64,000 bases of DNA. Origin: Ochlerotatus camptorhynchus. Lineage: Eukaryota > Arthropoda > Insecta > Diptera > Culicidae. The notes beneath the pieces are model-generated. The model did no database searches, had not been told where the DNA came from, and saw only the letters and a program-made list of their open reading frames with translations. The stretch lies in NCBI RefSeq assembly GCF_037179485.1, contig NW_027040510.1, forward strand, positions 1-64,000. Direction: 5' to 3'. Shown here piece by piece: positions 21,291 to 32,858 of the stretch. Within the stretch, counting starts at the first letter, position 1. The number at the start of each line of letters is the position of its first letter. The position numbers and the translations under genes are program-made.

Positions 21291-23756
21291 ATGAGCTTGA
21301 AATTAGAGTCGCCAAACTTCTCATGAAACCCAATCTTTTTTGAATAGCGCGCAGTGTAACGGCCAGTAGTGTCTCGAGTGATCGTTGCTTGAAAATGTTG
21401 CTCGCAATCTGTTTCCTCCTGGGAACGTAGTGGCTTTTCAGTCTATTGTTTTGTCGAGTGGTTCCACAGTCGCTAGATGACAAGTAACCGTCGGATTTGT
21501 TCCAGGCCATTCGGATTCACCAGCAGCTACCCAACCAAAAACGGTATTGACGAAAATCAGAAGTGTACTGTTGAGCTTACGAGTTTGAACCCGACCACCA
21601 TCGAGCAGATGAAACTCGTAGAAGAATTGCGACCCAAGTACCAGATCTATTGGACCTGACACGAAACATTCGGGATCGGCAAGTTCCATACCGATTGGCG
21701 GTGTCCAATTTGCCAATGGAAGAGATCAAGATGGCTGATCAGGTGTGAGCCGCCCCAGAACCAGAAAATCCATTGACATAGAAAAGTCCTTAATGCGTGA
21801 TGAAATGGATGTCGATACTTCGTGCGCAGTGTTCTTTCGTGTTTGACCGATGCCACTGATCTCCACCCGTTTTGCACGCCGTGGTAGCTTGAGTAACTGA
21901 CAGAGTGCTTCTGACATCAGGTTTGCCTGTGATCCAGAATCCAACAGGGCACGTGCTAGATGCGTCCTACCTCAGCTGTCCTTGATCTTCAGTAGCACCG
22001 TGAGCAAGAAGTCGTGATTTCCAGGATTTCCAACCGCCATGTTTGATGAAATAGATGCTAACGAGCTAGTAACCGTACCACCAGAGCTTGTAGCACCTTC
22101 CGAAGTAGATGATGTCGAAACCTGTGTCTTTGGTGCGTTTGGAGCTTCCGAATCAGGAGTAAAAGTAGAACCGGATCCAGGGAATCCAGGATGAAGTAAT
22201 GTGTGATGTTTCTTGGAACAAGTTCTACAGCGGAACTTAGATGGACAATCACGTGCCATGTGATTTCGACCTAAACAATTACTGCAAAGCCGTTTTGAGT
22301 TGGTTAGTTGCAGCCGTTTGTCCACCGGAAGTTGATTGAAAGAAGAACATTGTACGAACGAGTGCTGTTCCCCACAAGAAACACAGTTTTGAACCTTTCG
22401 TTCGGTAGCTGCGTTGATCGAAATTTTAGGACGTGGTTTGAATCCAAACCATGAAGATTGGCCTTGTGTAGCAGACACCTTTTGATCGACGAAAACTGCA
22501 TCAAGTACCCTCGTTTGCTTTTTCTGAAACTCCACCAGAACACCGAAAGATGGGGACAGATGAAGAATGCAATCGTGTCGATTGAGTTTGCGTAGGTTGT
22601 AGTAGCTTACTAACTAGCTCTGCCTTTACCTCGAAATAGTTTTCCTCGAAATTTGCCCTGACCTGACGATGCACCTCGATGTTTTCCTCGTGGTCATCTA
22701 TTTCTTCGATGTCCGCTTGAATCTCCTCAAATTCGTCCCATTTGGTCTCCAATTTCTCCAAACGAAACCGTATTTGGTGCTTATCCGCTGCTTGGCTGCT
22801 GTTCAAAAACTTTGTCGTACGTGACAGGAAGTCTACAATACTGTCCCTCACGTGGATTTTTGGCTTCAGTTTCTTCCCCATAATAAGTACCATAGAAGAT
22901 GATGGCAGAGCGTCGAAGAACCAGGAAATGTCCTGTGAATATACGGGACAAAGCGAAGAGCCTTTCCAAGAGAGATTTACGGATTTGGACAGGTACTCAC
23001 CTGGTGAGCCTGTCAAATAGGCCTTGTACAAATTGTCTCTCTGGAACCTGCTTACAATTCTCCGACCAATCCAAAATTCCAGTATGAGCCAAGGTTTAAG
23101 TCTTCGGAGTACCAGCAACTAATTATAGATTCATCGTCCAGAGCCGATACTGCAAATATAGTCCAAGCGGAGTACCTTCCGATCATCAAAAAAGACAGAT
23201 ACTCACTCTGTGAGCCTGTCTCTAGGCCTTGAATTAAGTATGCGTTGTAGCAATTTCAATGGATCCAAATGCACCTGTGAAGTCCAAGTAGCACCATCCA
23301 AATAGCCGAAAAGCCCCCGAATACCGTCGAGTCATCAACGGCTAGATTCTGACCTGATGTACTTGCTTTACAATCCAATCTCGATCCAGGTCGAATTAAG
23401 TTCCGTCCAGCCGTTCTCCACCACCAAGTCCAGGTAGAGGTGAAGACTTATTGGAATTTGTTGGACAGGTACTCACCTTGTGAGCCTGTCTAACAGGCCT
23501 TGTATGCTGTATATCAACCGGCTACTCCAACAGTACCACCAAGCTGACGCCAAACAAGCAATGTAATGGCTTACGTCTTTTATACTCCGAGTCAATGCAC
23601 CAAGTCGCAATGATGGAGTAATGGCGTATGTCCTTTGTCGGACGAATCAATGCACCAAGTTGCAATGATGGCGTAAGTCCTTTGTCCGTAGACTCAAATA
23701 TGGTCCTACCGACGCCGCGTCGGTTCTTTGGAACACAATCTTGGTCACGGCACCAA
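21283..23756 (-). pseudogene. BEL/Pao LTR retrotransposon gag-protease remnant
   Basis: Downstream of the LTR on the minus strand is a leader with repeats, then gag from an ATG at 22881 (MGKKLKPKIHVRD; an acidic coiled region EEIQADIEEIDDHEEN). After a frame break near 22520 come the zinc-knuckle region (CSNCLGRNHMARDCPS, CRTCSKKHHTLLHPG) and the aspartic protease (LLDSGSQANLMSEALCQ), then a further shifted piece (GPIDLVLGSQFF, TVFGWVAAG). The central gag is shortened. RT, integrase and the 3' LTR are absent; homology stops near 21.3 kb. The knuckle and protease patterns are characteristic of BEL/Pao. It is dead. Confidence 0.8.
22987..23505 (-). repeat. Spaced 40 bp repeats in the BEL/Pao leader
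   Basis: Three copies of an imperfect palindrome, GACAGGTACTCAC...GTGAGCCTGTC followed by TAGGCCTTG, start near 22987, 23193 and 23463, about 200-270 bp apart. The first is just upstream of the gag start. Nearby, 23577-23690 holds about three copies of a unit with ATGCACCAAGT and GCAATGATGG. These look like leader duplications and may form RNA hairpins. Confidence 0.6.
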
Positions 23757-24149
23757 TGTTGTGACCTTTAGTAAGTGTTCCACCAGAGATTCCTTTTATT
23801 AACTCTACAGACTATACATTTATTCAACAACACTACAGATTAATAGGATGAGAAGTAGTTCCTAGTTTGGTGGCTGGATATGAACTGACGAAACACAAAA
23901 AAGTACTTCAAAATCAACCTGTTCAGCGACTCCACGTACGACAACATCTCTAGTTGTATCTCAATCTTATGGATTCTGCAATCTCCTCACTATCTCATAC
24001 AGATTCAAGTAGTTTGGTAGCAATACTATGACAGAGTAACAAAGTGTTATACAAATTTAGATGTGAAGTAAAGAGAAAAACAGTAAAAAAAGTAAACAGT
24101 AATAGAAACAGAAATTCAAGAACTTAATTGCAGGTGGGTCGGTCAAACA
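23757..24149 (-). mobile_element. BEL/Pao 5' LTR with adjacent primer-binding site
   Basis: On the minus strand the 393 bp segment begins TGTTTGACCGACC and ends GGTCACAACA. It is followed at once by TTGGTGCCGTGACCAAG (23756-23740), a typical BEL/Pao primer-binding site. The tRNA is not assigned. Boundaries come from the TG...CA ends and the binding site, since no second LTR exists in the window to compare. Confidence 0.65.
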
Positions 24150-24930
24150 TTACGGAAGGGTGGAACCGAAATCTGCAAGCAAGCTTTCGATTGGAATATC
24201 TCCTTCATTTTTTGACAACAATAACGAGGACAAATGAGAGGCTCAACTCAAAATTAAGTAACAAAAAACTCAAATTTGAGCAAAACGAGGCGCTTTGAAT
24301 CAATAGAAAATTAATTGCTCAATAACTCGGTAAGCAATGATTTTTCGACCTACCTTGCTATACATTTTTTTTGCTGCAAATGTGGTCTACTTTCACCTCC
24401 TTTCAAGCGTAACACAAATTACCAGCCACCATGTATATTAATATTTTTGAAACATTTTTTTCTTTTTTAAGAGAAAATTTACCGCCCCCAAAATAAAAAA
24501 AATATATTTTCGGCGCGTTTCTTTTTTTCAAAAATCTAAGAAGATCAGTTTCTTCCTTAGATTCTTGAAAAAAATTACATGTGAACATATTTTTTCTATC
24601 TCATCAAGAAAAAGAAAAACATGGACTCTCAGCAAAACCGAAAAGTCGATGTTTTGTGGTTATTTGAGTCCAACTTGATGCCACGATGATTTGAAAAAAA
24701 TATTTTTTTTACCTGAATTTTGTTTAGGGAAATAGAAAAAATGTGTTTTTTTTTTAATTTTTGGTATCTTTTTCCAAAATTTTTAGAAAAATCGAAACGT
24801 AATTATTTTTTTTCGGAGCGGTAAACTTCCTCTTAAATTGAGAATTTCATTGAATTTTCAGCATAATTTCCATAATAATTAAAAAAAAAGTTGCTGAATT
24901 TGCAGCAAGCTTCTGTCAAATCAGCTAGAA
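24150..24930. other. AT-rich DNA without recognised feature
   Basis: Long A and T runs lie between the LTR and a SINE. Nothing coding is supported. Confidence 0.4.
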
Positions 24931-25177
24931 GCCAGCACCAAATTCAATCCTAGCCGAGGTCGGTGGGATTTTTCTGAGGCATACAAATCTCTGGTCACGT
25001 ATTCCTTCGGAAGGGAAGTAAAGCCGTTGGACCCGGCCCATGTGTGTTGAATAGGTGCGATATCCTACGCAGGTGTGGAAGCTGCCTTCCTGCACATTCG
25101 ATTGCCTTCAATGGATGGCAATCGATGTCCGTTGGTGATTGGCAGTAGAACAGAGACCGACGTTAAATAAAGGAAAG
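24931..25177 (+). mobile_element. 5'-truncated Feilai-like SINE
   Basis: It lacks the A box, starts near the B-box region (TTCAATCCTAGCCGAGG) and continues through the shared body (CCTTCGGAAGGGAAGTAAAG) to an A-rich GTTAAATAAAGGAAAG tail. Target duplications AAATCAGCTAGAA (24918-24930) and AAATCAGCTGGAA (25178-25190) differ at one base. Confidence 0.8.
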
Positions 25178-25190
25178 AAATCAGCTGGAA

Positions 25191-28026
25191 AACCATCATC
25201 ATTTATTTTGCTGGAAGGATCTCTGGCCTTCCAGCTCGGCGAAATCGAGCACATTTTGTTGCTATCCAGCAAAATTATGCTGGTTTCCAGCAATAAAAAA
25301 TGGGTGTGTACTTAATGTACAAAATTCAAAATGAATCTACATGGTTGCTGCTAAGAAGCAAGCATCGCGTTTGATTTTCAGAACTGTGAACCAGCAACAC
25401 TTCACATCCATGAAGATTCGATCGTAGCGCACTAAAATCCACAGGTCCACAGATCCGATTGCCCGCTCTCGCGAGCAGTTAAGCACGTTGCACTACATTG
25501 GTAGGAGCGAGAACCGTTGAGCGAACGGGAGAATCGAAGAGAGAATCCTCCGAAAACCGAACAGCGCGCGTTGCGTTTGATGTGGTTTTGGTGGATGCTG
25601 GGAGAGGAACCACGATCGGTTACCTCAACTGCATTCGATCGTACCGTTGAAGGTAGGTTCATATCTTTCCCTTTTCTCTACCCCTCGGACGCTTACCACG
25701 ATGCTGTCCCGGCGCACTGTCGTCACCCACATAAATGATGGAGGTTTGCTCTTCCTGCAAACGCCACCTTCTTTCGTTGAATGGGTGCGAGAGACAAGCG
25801 CGATGCGATGTGGGATGTTTTGTTTTATCTAACAACGACGCGGGGCATCGGGTTACGCGTAAAGATCCGATATGAAAACCGCCTAATAAGGTCGTAAAAT
25901 GGTGAGATTGATGGTTGCCTTAGATCCAGGCGACCGCCACCGTCGACGTCGTGGTGGAGTGACACGGAACGCAGACTAGGACTAGTCGAGCGGCTGCAAA
26001 AAGGAAATAGTGAATGGAGAAAAATGAGATGTTGCGATTAGATATTGTGCGAGATGGCGAAAAGGCGCTTAGCTTGTAATTTGATTTTCACCCGCGGTTG
26101 GCGGAAGGATGCTGCGGAACGGACTGTAGGGATTGACTTTTGTGGTTTATATTTGGCGGCTTGGTTCGAAGGGATCGCATTCCGGGTCGGTTCAAGTCGT
26201 AGGCAATTGAAGATTCAGTCGGAAAACTGGTTTACTGGCTATAAATCTAACTTCTCGTCGAGCTGTCTAGGTGTTTGCTACTACATCACTCCGTATACTG
26301 TATTGTTTACAAATCTGTCGAATCATCCGTTTAACGATCGGGATAATTTATTTACACAGAAAACGTTCGTATCACACTGAGCATGCAAACACTCGCCTGA
26401 CAGCGCGATGATTGATTGGTATTGATCACCGGATATATTCCGTCAGTCGTTTGATGAGTAGAATCTACATATATGGGATGCTGTTGGATGGTATACTTCT
26501 TTGACTACAGCGTCATTCGGAATAGACTGAGTGCTGAGGTGAAATAAAGAGGATTGATTTGATTTCCTTGTGAAGTGGAGAGCATTTTCGGTGAGATTAG
26601 GATTTCTTAAGGGTAAACCCTTTTGTAAGGTATGATCCCAAAGATCGAATCTCACAAATAAACTTTCAATCGTTTCACAAACATCATTCAGATCCTCATG
26701 ACGGAGTCCCAAACAAGCAAGTTGTTCTACATACGTATGAAAAACCTTGAACATAGCTTTGCAAAGAGCCTGTTTCTGAAACCCGCCATGCATGGTTCCA
26801 GTGGCCCGAAAATACGATTAACAGATGCCAATGAGATAAAGGATGTCCGCATTCTTCTGTTGTTGGTTTTGGTTCTAGGAATCGCAACAAAGCCGACATA
26901 AACCCGTTTGGGTTTTTCTCGAATGCATTTCTGTGTTCAAAGAATCCGAACCCGGATCGCTACTGGCTACCTTTGCGGTTGTAAATCGAAGAAAACCGAA
27001 CGTGTAAATTAATCGCACTATAATTTTCGCCTGACCACCAACTACTGGGGATTTATTGTCGATACGCCTATAAATAATCAATTAGAAACGAATTCCGACA
27101 CTGCGGGGCACACTACGCGCTAAAGCAGGTATAGTGATAGTTTATTCATTTTTTTTTCTACCAGGAACCTTTTAGGCGCCAGACGACAGGGGTAGCATTT
27201 GAAAGTGTCTGCTGTGTTTAACAATAGCTCGTAAATTTGTTGCTGTATTTTTTGTTATGTCTGTGACTGGTGGATTTTTCGTTGGAATTTGGTGCATCGC
27301 TTTCCATTATGAATTCTGGCTGGGAGTTATTGAAGTTATTGCAGATTGTTGTAGCAGAAAGTAGTTCAATGGTTTTTGAAGAATCGGTAATCGCTCTTCA
27401 CCTAACATCGGTCGGTCTGAAGTAGATGACACACAACCAACTATGGTCCGTGAATAATTAGAATAACAAAGCAGTTAACGTCGCAAAACTAGAGCTTGAT
27501 CTTTTTCGACTTTCGGTTAATTGCTGTGTCATCTTCCGCCGCGAAGACCACGAGGTTGTTAAATATTCAAATTTAAGTGGTTGACTAATAAGTCAATGTT
27601 CCTCTCGTGGCTCGTCGGGTTTCAAAGTGGGTGATCTAATCGACTGTGAAGCGTCGTTGGAACTGTAGCGTTAAAGATGGTAATAATTTACGCGTAAGAC
27701 ATGTCACCTTCCACTAGGTGAGCTAACCACAGTGCTGACGCGCTGTCCCGAGAGGAACCTGTAGAAAATGACGCGATCGACAACATGTCGACACGTTAAT
27801 CCCCAGTCGAAATAAGACGATTAGACGATAATTTACGACTTGGGCTATATGGGGACATTGCGGCTGACACTTTAATTAGTGGATGATAAGGTGCATACTA
27901 ATGGGAAGCAGGTAGTCCACAGCAGCGAAATATGATGGCCGGCCGTGGAAGGGTATCGCTGCCCGCCACTTTGACTTTGTATGGTAGCTGTAGTGGAAAA
28001 ATTTAAAAAGACGACAAAGGTGTGCA
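25191..28026. other. Apparently unique, moderate-GC DNA, no recognised gene
   Basis: This 2.8 kb block is richer in GC than the flanking repeats. A plus-strand donor-like GAAG|GTAGGTTC near 25650 follows a purine-rich stretch and could end an untranslated exon. Frames at 25432-25740, 26045-26380 and 26443-26793 carry no domain I recognise. It may be host promoter or intron sequence. Confidence 0.4.
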
Positions 28027-28154
28027 ATGGATACAAAGAAGCTGTTGATTAATGTCATCATTTCCGGTTTGGTGACTATGAAGCGATATGTCATATCGCT
28101 TCATAGGCACCAAACCGGAAATGATGACATTAATCAACAGCTCTTTGTATGCAT
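28027..28154. repeat. Near-perfect 128 bp palindrome
   Basis: Two arms of about 63 bp meet at a single T (28091). The innermost GCGATATG/CATATCGC is perfect, and across the whole arm I count about two mismatches and one indel. RNA from either strand would form a long, almost unbroken hairpin. No target duplication was identified, so its origin is unclear. Confidence 0.85.
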
Positions 28155-28684
28155 TATACATGTTAGCACATTTGTCATCTATTTAATTAGGGGAAATGGC
28201 TCTAATGTTGGCCTATGGATCTAAGATTGGGCCCAACACTAAAAATCTGCTGTTTATCAATTTTATCTAGATGAACGCGTCATTGGGACGGTACTTATGG
28301 ATATTTTTGGTTGCTATTTAAAATTTAGTCGATTGCTGAATTTATGTATGAGCCCAAATTAGGGACATTTAGTCCGACATTACATCCATTTACCCTACTA
28401 TCTCACGAACAAAAATGTTAAAGAGCATTTCTACGCCAAATAGCAAACAGGTTGGACATGATTGTTCCCAATTTTAATGAAACTTTGCTCATCTGTTAGT
28501 TACTACCAGGGTTGCATTTTTCATTTAAATAGGGTAAATTTACCTAACCTCGGTCTAATATGGACCCTTGAATAACATTTTTTGCCATTTCTATATAATT
28601 GAGCTGCAAATGATATTTCAAATTCAACATGCAAGTTCAGATATTATTATTATTTTGATATTAATTAAGCACGACGGAAACTTG
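28155..28684. other. No recognised feature
   Basis: AT-rich sequence between the palindrome and the SINE. Confidence 0.4.
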
Positions 28685-28990
28685 TTCTTTTTCCTTTATT
28701 TAACGTCGGTATCTGTTCCGCAATCTAGTGCCAATCACCGACGGAAATCGATTGCCATCCATTGACGACAAACGAATGTGCAGGAAGACAGCTTCCACAC
28801 CTGCATAGGATTTCGTACCCATTCAAACACACATGAGTCGGGACCAACGGCTTTACTTCCCTTCCGAAGGAAGACGTGACCAGAGCTTTTTATGCCTCAG
28901 AAAAATCCCACCGACCTCGGCTAGGATTGAACCCAGACCCATTGGGGTGAGAAGCAGTCACGCTTACCACTACACCACTGGCGCCGGCCC
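28685..28990 (-). mobile_element. Full-length Feilai-like SINE
   Basis: On the minus strand the head GCGCCAGTGGTGTAGTGG contains the A box and GGGTTCAATCCTAGCC the B box. The body matches the other copies and the tail reads GTTAAATAAAGGAAAAAG. Flanking ACGACGGAAACTTGT (28670-28684) and ACGGCGGAAACTTGT (28991-29005) are a 15 bp duplication with one difference. It is the most complete copy in the window. Confidence 0.85.
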
Positions 28991-29005
28991 ACGGCGGAAA
29001 CTTGT

Positions 29006-29989
29006 AAAACTCACAATTTTAACATGAAAACTCTCTAGGGACGTGGATGTAATGTCAGTCTACTGTACCTAAAATGGGGTCTATAAATTGATGCAACTTC
29101 GTCCTATCGAAGATGACCCTCGATTAACAAAGGCTCAGCATGAGAAATTGCACTTCTTTTTCACTCCTTATCATTCATTGTAACCAATTTGTTGACGTCA
29201 CTTTCACTTCTCGATGAGGAAGAAAGAGGCAGTATAACATAAACCACGATGCTTTTAGAATCCAAATAAAAGCCGAATAGATCATCTCACGACTATGTGT
29301 CAGACAGTCAGGTCAAATCTAGTGCAACATGTGAAAAGGGTCTCTATTCCAAATGTAAGACTCATTTAGGCAAACCAAGAGCAGCATCTGGTAGAGTAAG
29401 TTTGCTGTATCAGATGTTGTAGTTAGTTTGTGCGAGTGTGCTGTGATTCGTGAGCAATCGACGTTTAAAGTAATTGTTTACATTCAACGAGTAGGCCCTT
29501 ACCACATGTTGCTCTTGAAATCATAGACCGAAGGGCCTAATCGGAATTGTAATCCACAGCCGATGAGATCGACTCAAAATTGAGTGGTTTTCCACTCAAA
29601 ATCACAAAAACGTAAGGCTGATTAAAAATTTTCTCACTTTTATTCAAAAATCTGCTCAAATATGAGGAAAACAGAACAAAATTTTACTCAATCTAGGGGT
29701 ATGCTAATAGACTGAGTGAAACCTCTCTCGATTTTCATCATAATCGAAAAGTTTTCCCTGGAAAACCGAGAAAATTTTAGGTCTATGAGTGACCTACGTT
29801 TTTGCGAATTTGAGTGAACGAAAAAAATTTAAGGTCCGTGTGCCTTACGAAGTATACACTGATTAATTCTACATCTTATAAAATGTTGTTGAAAATATCT
29901 CCCTTCCGATCATTATTCATTTTTGGAACGAACATCACTGTTACTTCACCCAGTGAGCAGCAATGATATGAGGGAAAATTATTAGTATG
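29006..29989. other. Mostly featureless; one small hairpin and a possible MITE
   Basis: No gene is supported. A 60 nt hairpin at 29371-29430 is described in the findings. At 29560-29830, ACTCAAAATTGAGTGG and GAATTTGAGTGA-like segments resemble text near 41.2 and 53.4 kb and may be a scattered inverted-repeat family. Confidence 0.35.
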
Positions 29990-30222
29990 TTTCAACAGAA
30001 GGTTAATCCACAAACAAACATACTTAACTTTTTTATTCTTATGGCCACACTTCGCCAGCCTCGTAGTCTGTGAAGGGTTCGCTGGTCACCTTTAACTTCG
30101 TCGATCCACCTTGCCGGTTGCGCACCTCTTCTTCTTGTTCCTGTCGGGTCACTTTCGAGAACCATTTTCACTGGGTCGTCGTCCGGCATTCTTACGACGT
30201 GCCCAGCCCACCGTAGTCACCC
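29990..30222 (-). pseudogene. RTE-clade RT C-terminal fragment, distal part
   Basis: The minus-strand frame LRWAGHVVRMPDDDPVKM, then MVLESDPTGTRRRGAQ, PARWIDEVKGDQRTLHRLRG, is the C-terminal tail of RTE-clade reverse transcriptases of mosquitoes. The preceding part of the same protein is at 35757-36175. The two are separated by the composite insertion at 30223-35756. Confidence 0.75.
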
Positions 30223-31641
30223 ATTTTGACGTAGGACTACGTCTGTGATTTCTATATGGGGGTACATTTTGTGAAAACCGAAAATGGAACATGTTACAAA
30301 ATTATGAAAGATTTAGAACGTTAATAACTCAGCTACTCCTGGACCAATTTCAATAATTTTATCACCATTCGATCAGAAATATTTCTACTCATCTCAAATT
30401 TAAGACATTATCATTTTTCAAAATGTCACTATTGAAAATTGCACGAATGTGCAACTGTTGCTATGATAGTTAAAATTATCACTGATTGCCTGCGAAAAAC
30501 GATTTCCCTAACACAGATTTCAAAGTTGAGTTCGATTCGGTCTCACCAAACGGTGAGTGGTGGTGTTCTTCAGTACACAACCAAAGGCTCCCTGCAAGCA
30601 GCTAGCTATCAAGGCTGGCCTCAACCGCTGATCCGATTCAGTTCCAATCACCGTGTGTGGTGGTGTCCGGTCGTCTGCATCAGCAGCAGCAGCAGTGCTT
30701 TCGGCGCGTGGCGTTGAACATTGTTCTCCAGGACACAACAAAAGGCTGCCTGCAAGCAGCGAGCTGCAGCCCACATGAGCATACATAGAAAGAGGAAGAA
30801 GGCGCACCGCTATTGATCGGAATAAGTAGCTCTTTGTGAGTCGCTGTGGGCCATCTATGCCAAGCGCCTCACCCTCATTCCAAACAACATGCAACTCACC
30901 AGTCACATCTGTGTTTAACACCCTAATAGCTCAGCATTACTCAACCCTCACGACAAAACGGTCCTTTTCAGATTCACCATAAATTTGTAAAAGAGTATTT
31001 TTTGGACATTTGTCAAGGTCATCAATCGGATGTCAGCTCCCATATCAACATAGAGCTGGAATTAAGAGGTAACGCGATTTCCCTAACACAGATTTCAAAG
31101 TTGAATTGTATCTGGTCTTACCAACTGGTGTTTATTCAATCACCGCGTGTTGACGGTGAGTGGTGGTGTTCTCCAGTACACAACGAAAGGCTGCCTGCAG
31201 TGTTGCCACAAATTTCTAATTTCAATCTGAATTTTCGTCGTAAAAAATCTTTGAAATCTGTAACTGGCTGACAAAAATCTGTAAAAAAAATCTGTTTAAT
31301 TTCTTTATTGTGGTCTCAGCACGGACCTACGTAAACCTCACTTGAGTTCATTCAAAGTTCGGATAGAGTTTGTTCTAAGTATAGAATCATGAAAAGTAAA
31401 GTTTGCTTTCTAAAGAAAGTCTCTATTTAAAAGATCTCGAAATCCCAGAATCTTGGTTTTCAAAGTGATTTGTATCTTTTCTACAAGTGTAAAAATGTCC
31501 CAGTAGCGAGAGACTACCCTAGAATTTGATTTTTTTTTATGACCCATGATTCTCATTCAATTTTAATGTTTGACAATTAATTTTCTCAAACTCTTCTAAT
31601 GAAACCAGATTGCAATTGGATTTAAGCATTTGGCAAATTAA

Positions 31642-31849
31642 AAGGATATCGAATCATGAAGAGCTTTGAGTGGGTTGGTTTATTTCTTTTAAATTCCTTT
31701 ATAATTGCTTATCTTTTGACAGATACGCGTATTTCGTCTACTACTTACAGCCAAGTACTCAACACCACTGAAATAAACCAACCCACTCAAAGCTCTTCAT
31801 AAAGGGATTCCGTTAAGAGGTTCGACAAATTTGAAGGATATCGAATCAG
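31642..31849. mobile_element. Family C hammerhead-bearing element with 15 bp direct repeats
   Basis: Perfect repeats AAGGATATCGAATCA at 31642-31656 and 31835-31849 flank it. Inside, about 31 bp arms (ATGAAGAGCTTTGAGTGGGT and complement) enclose a minus-strand half ribozyme (31717-31745: GACGAAATACGCGTATCTGTC on the minus strand). The CUGANGA half and most of the second arm are deleted. A tail of about 30 bp follows the right arm before the repeat. A 15 bp duplication suggests insertion by target-primed reverse transcription rather than a DNA transposase. Confidence 0.65.
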
Positions 31850-32858
31850 TTTGTTGTTGCTGGAACCTACAAACCTAAGTGTACACAGTATTTGCTGTCA
31901 GTAAATACTTGTTAAACCCTTTGGGATAGTTCCACCTGTTTTGTATTCCTGTGCTACCAATACGTGACCGAGCGAATAAAAACCGAGAATATTTTAAACA
32001 GGTGAAATAGTTTTTGGTCACAGACGGAAAAACGTGTTGAATCCAATCTTAAAATCTTTAGTTTCAACTTTGGTACAAAATGGGGAAATCACTCTATCTC
32101 TAACATTAAACCACAGAGCAGAAGGGGAAGTGCAAACAAATCGGTGAAGCAAAAAGTGGTACGTATTTCTGCTCAACAAGCGATGCATTGTGATAGCGTT
32201 CCACATGGGCTTTCTATGCGCACTCACACTATTATTGCATGATGCCTATCTTAACTGCAGGCAGAAGATGCCTTCTACCACTAGGAGCGCTAGTGTTCGC
32301 CAATGAAAAGTGGAGCCACTTTCTGATCCGAAGTTCCACTTCGGTTCTGTGACCAAACGTCAGATGAAATGAATTTTGTTCTACCATTAGAAATTTATGC
32401 GAGCTTTCTACTGTAAAAATGTCGGCTTGATGGGGTGTGCTATTGAGCTTAAAAAATAATGAAATAGTTTTCAAAATGAAGGAACGATTATTAAGCGGAA
32501 TCAATCAATTTACAAATATAATATTGCGAAATTTTTCTTCATTTAGACTCGACCGATATCAATTTCGTCGTTACGATATTTCGCTATCGATTTCGCTCTA
32601 ACTTCTTTCACCTTTCTACGTACATTTTGAACATTGTTGACAGAATGGAAATCGAGTGAAAAAAAAAATGAAAAAAAGTTTGTTGTTGTTTGTTTTTCGT
32701 GAAATTTTGAAGCCGCTCGAAAAGTTAGCTTTTAAGTGATTTATTTTAAACTGTTTTAACTGTTTTACAACAAAATTGGTAAGATTGGTGATTTGCAAAC
32801 TAAAATTCAACCGATGTAATAATATCATCTTTGTAGGAACCTTCTGCAAAAGGAACGA

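Noticed and set aside
26443..26793. 116-codon minus-strand frame as a gene
   Set aside because: No domain, no splice context and no repeat relation recognised; a frame of this length is expected by chance in a unique region.
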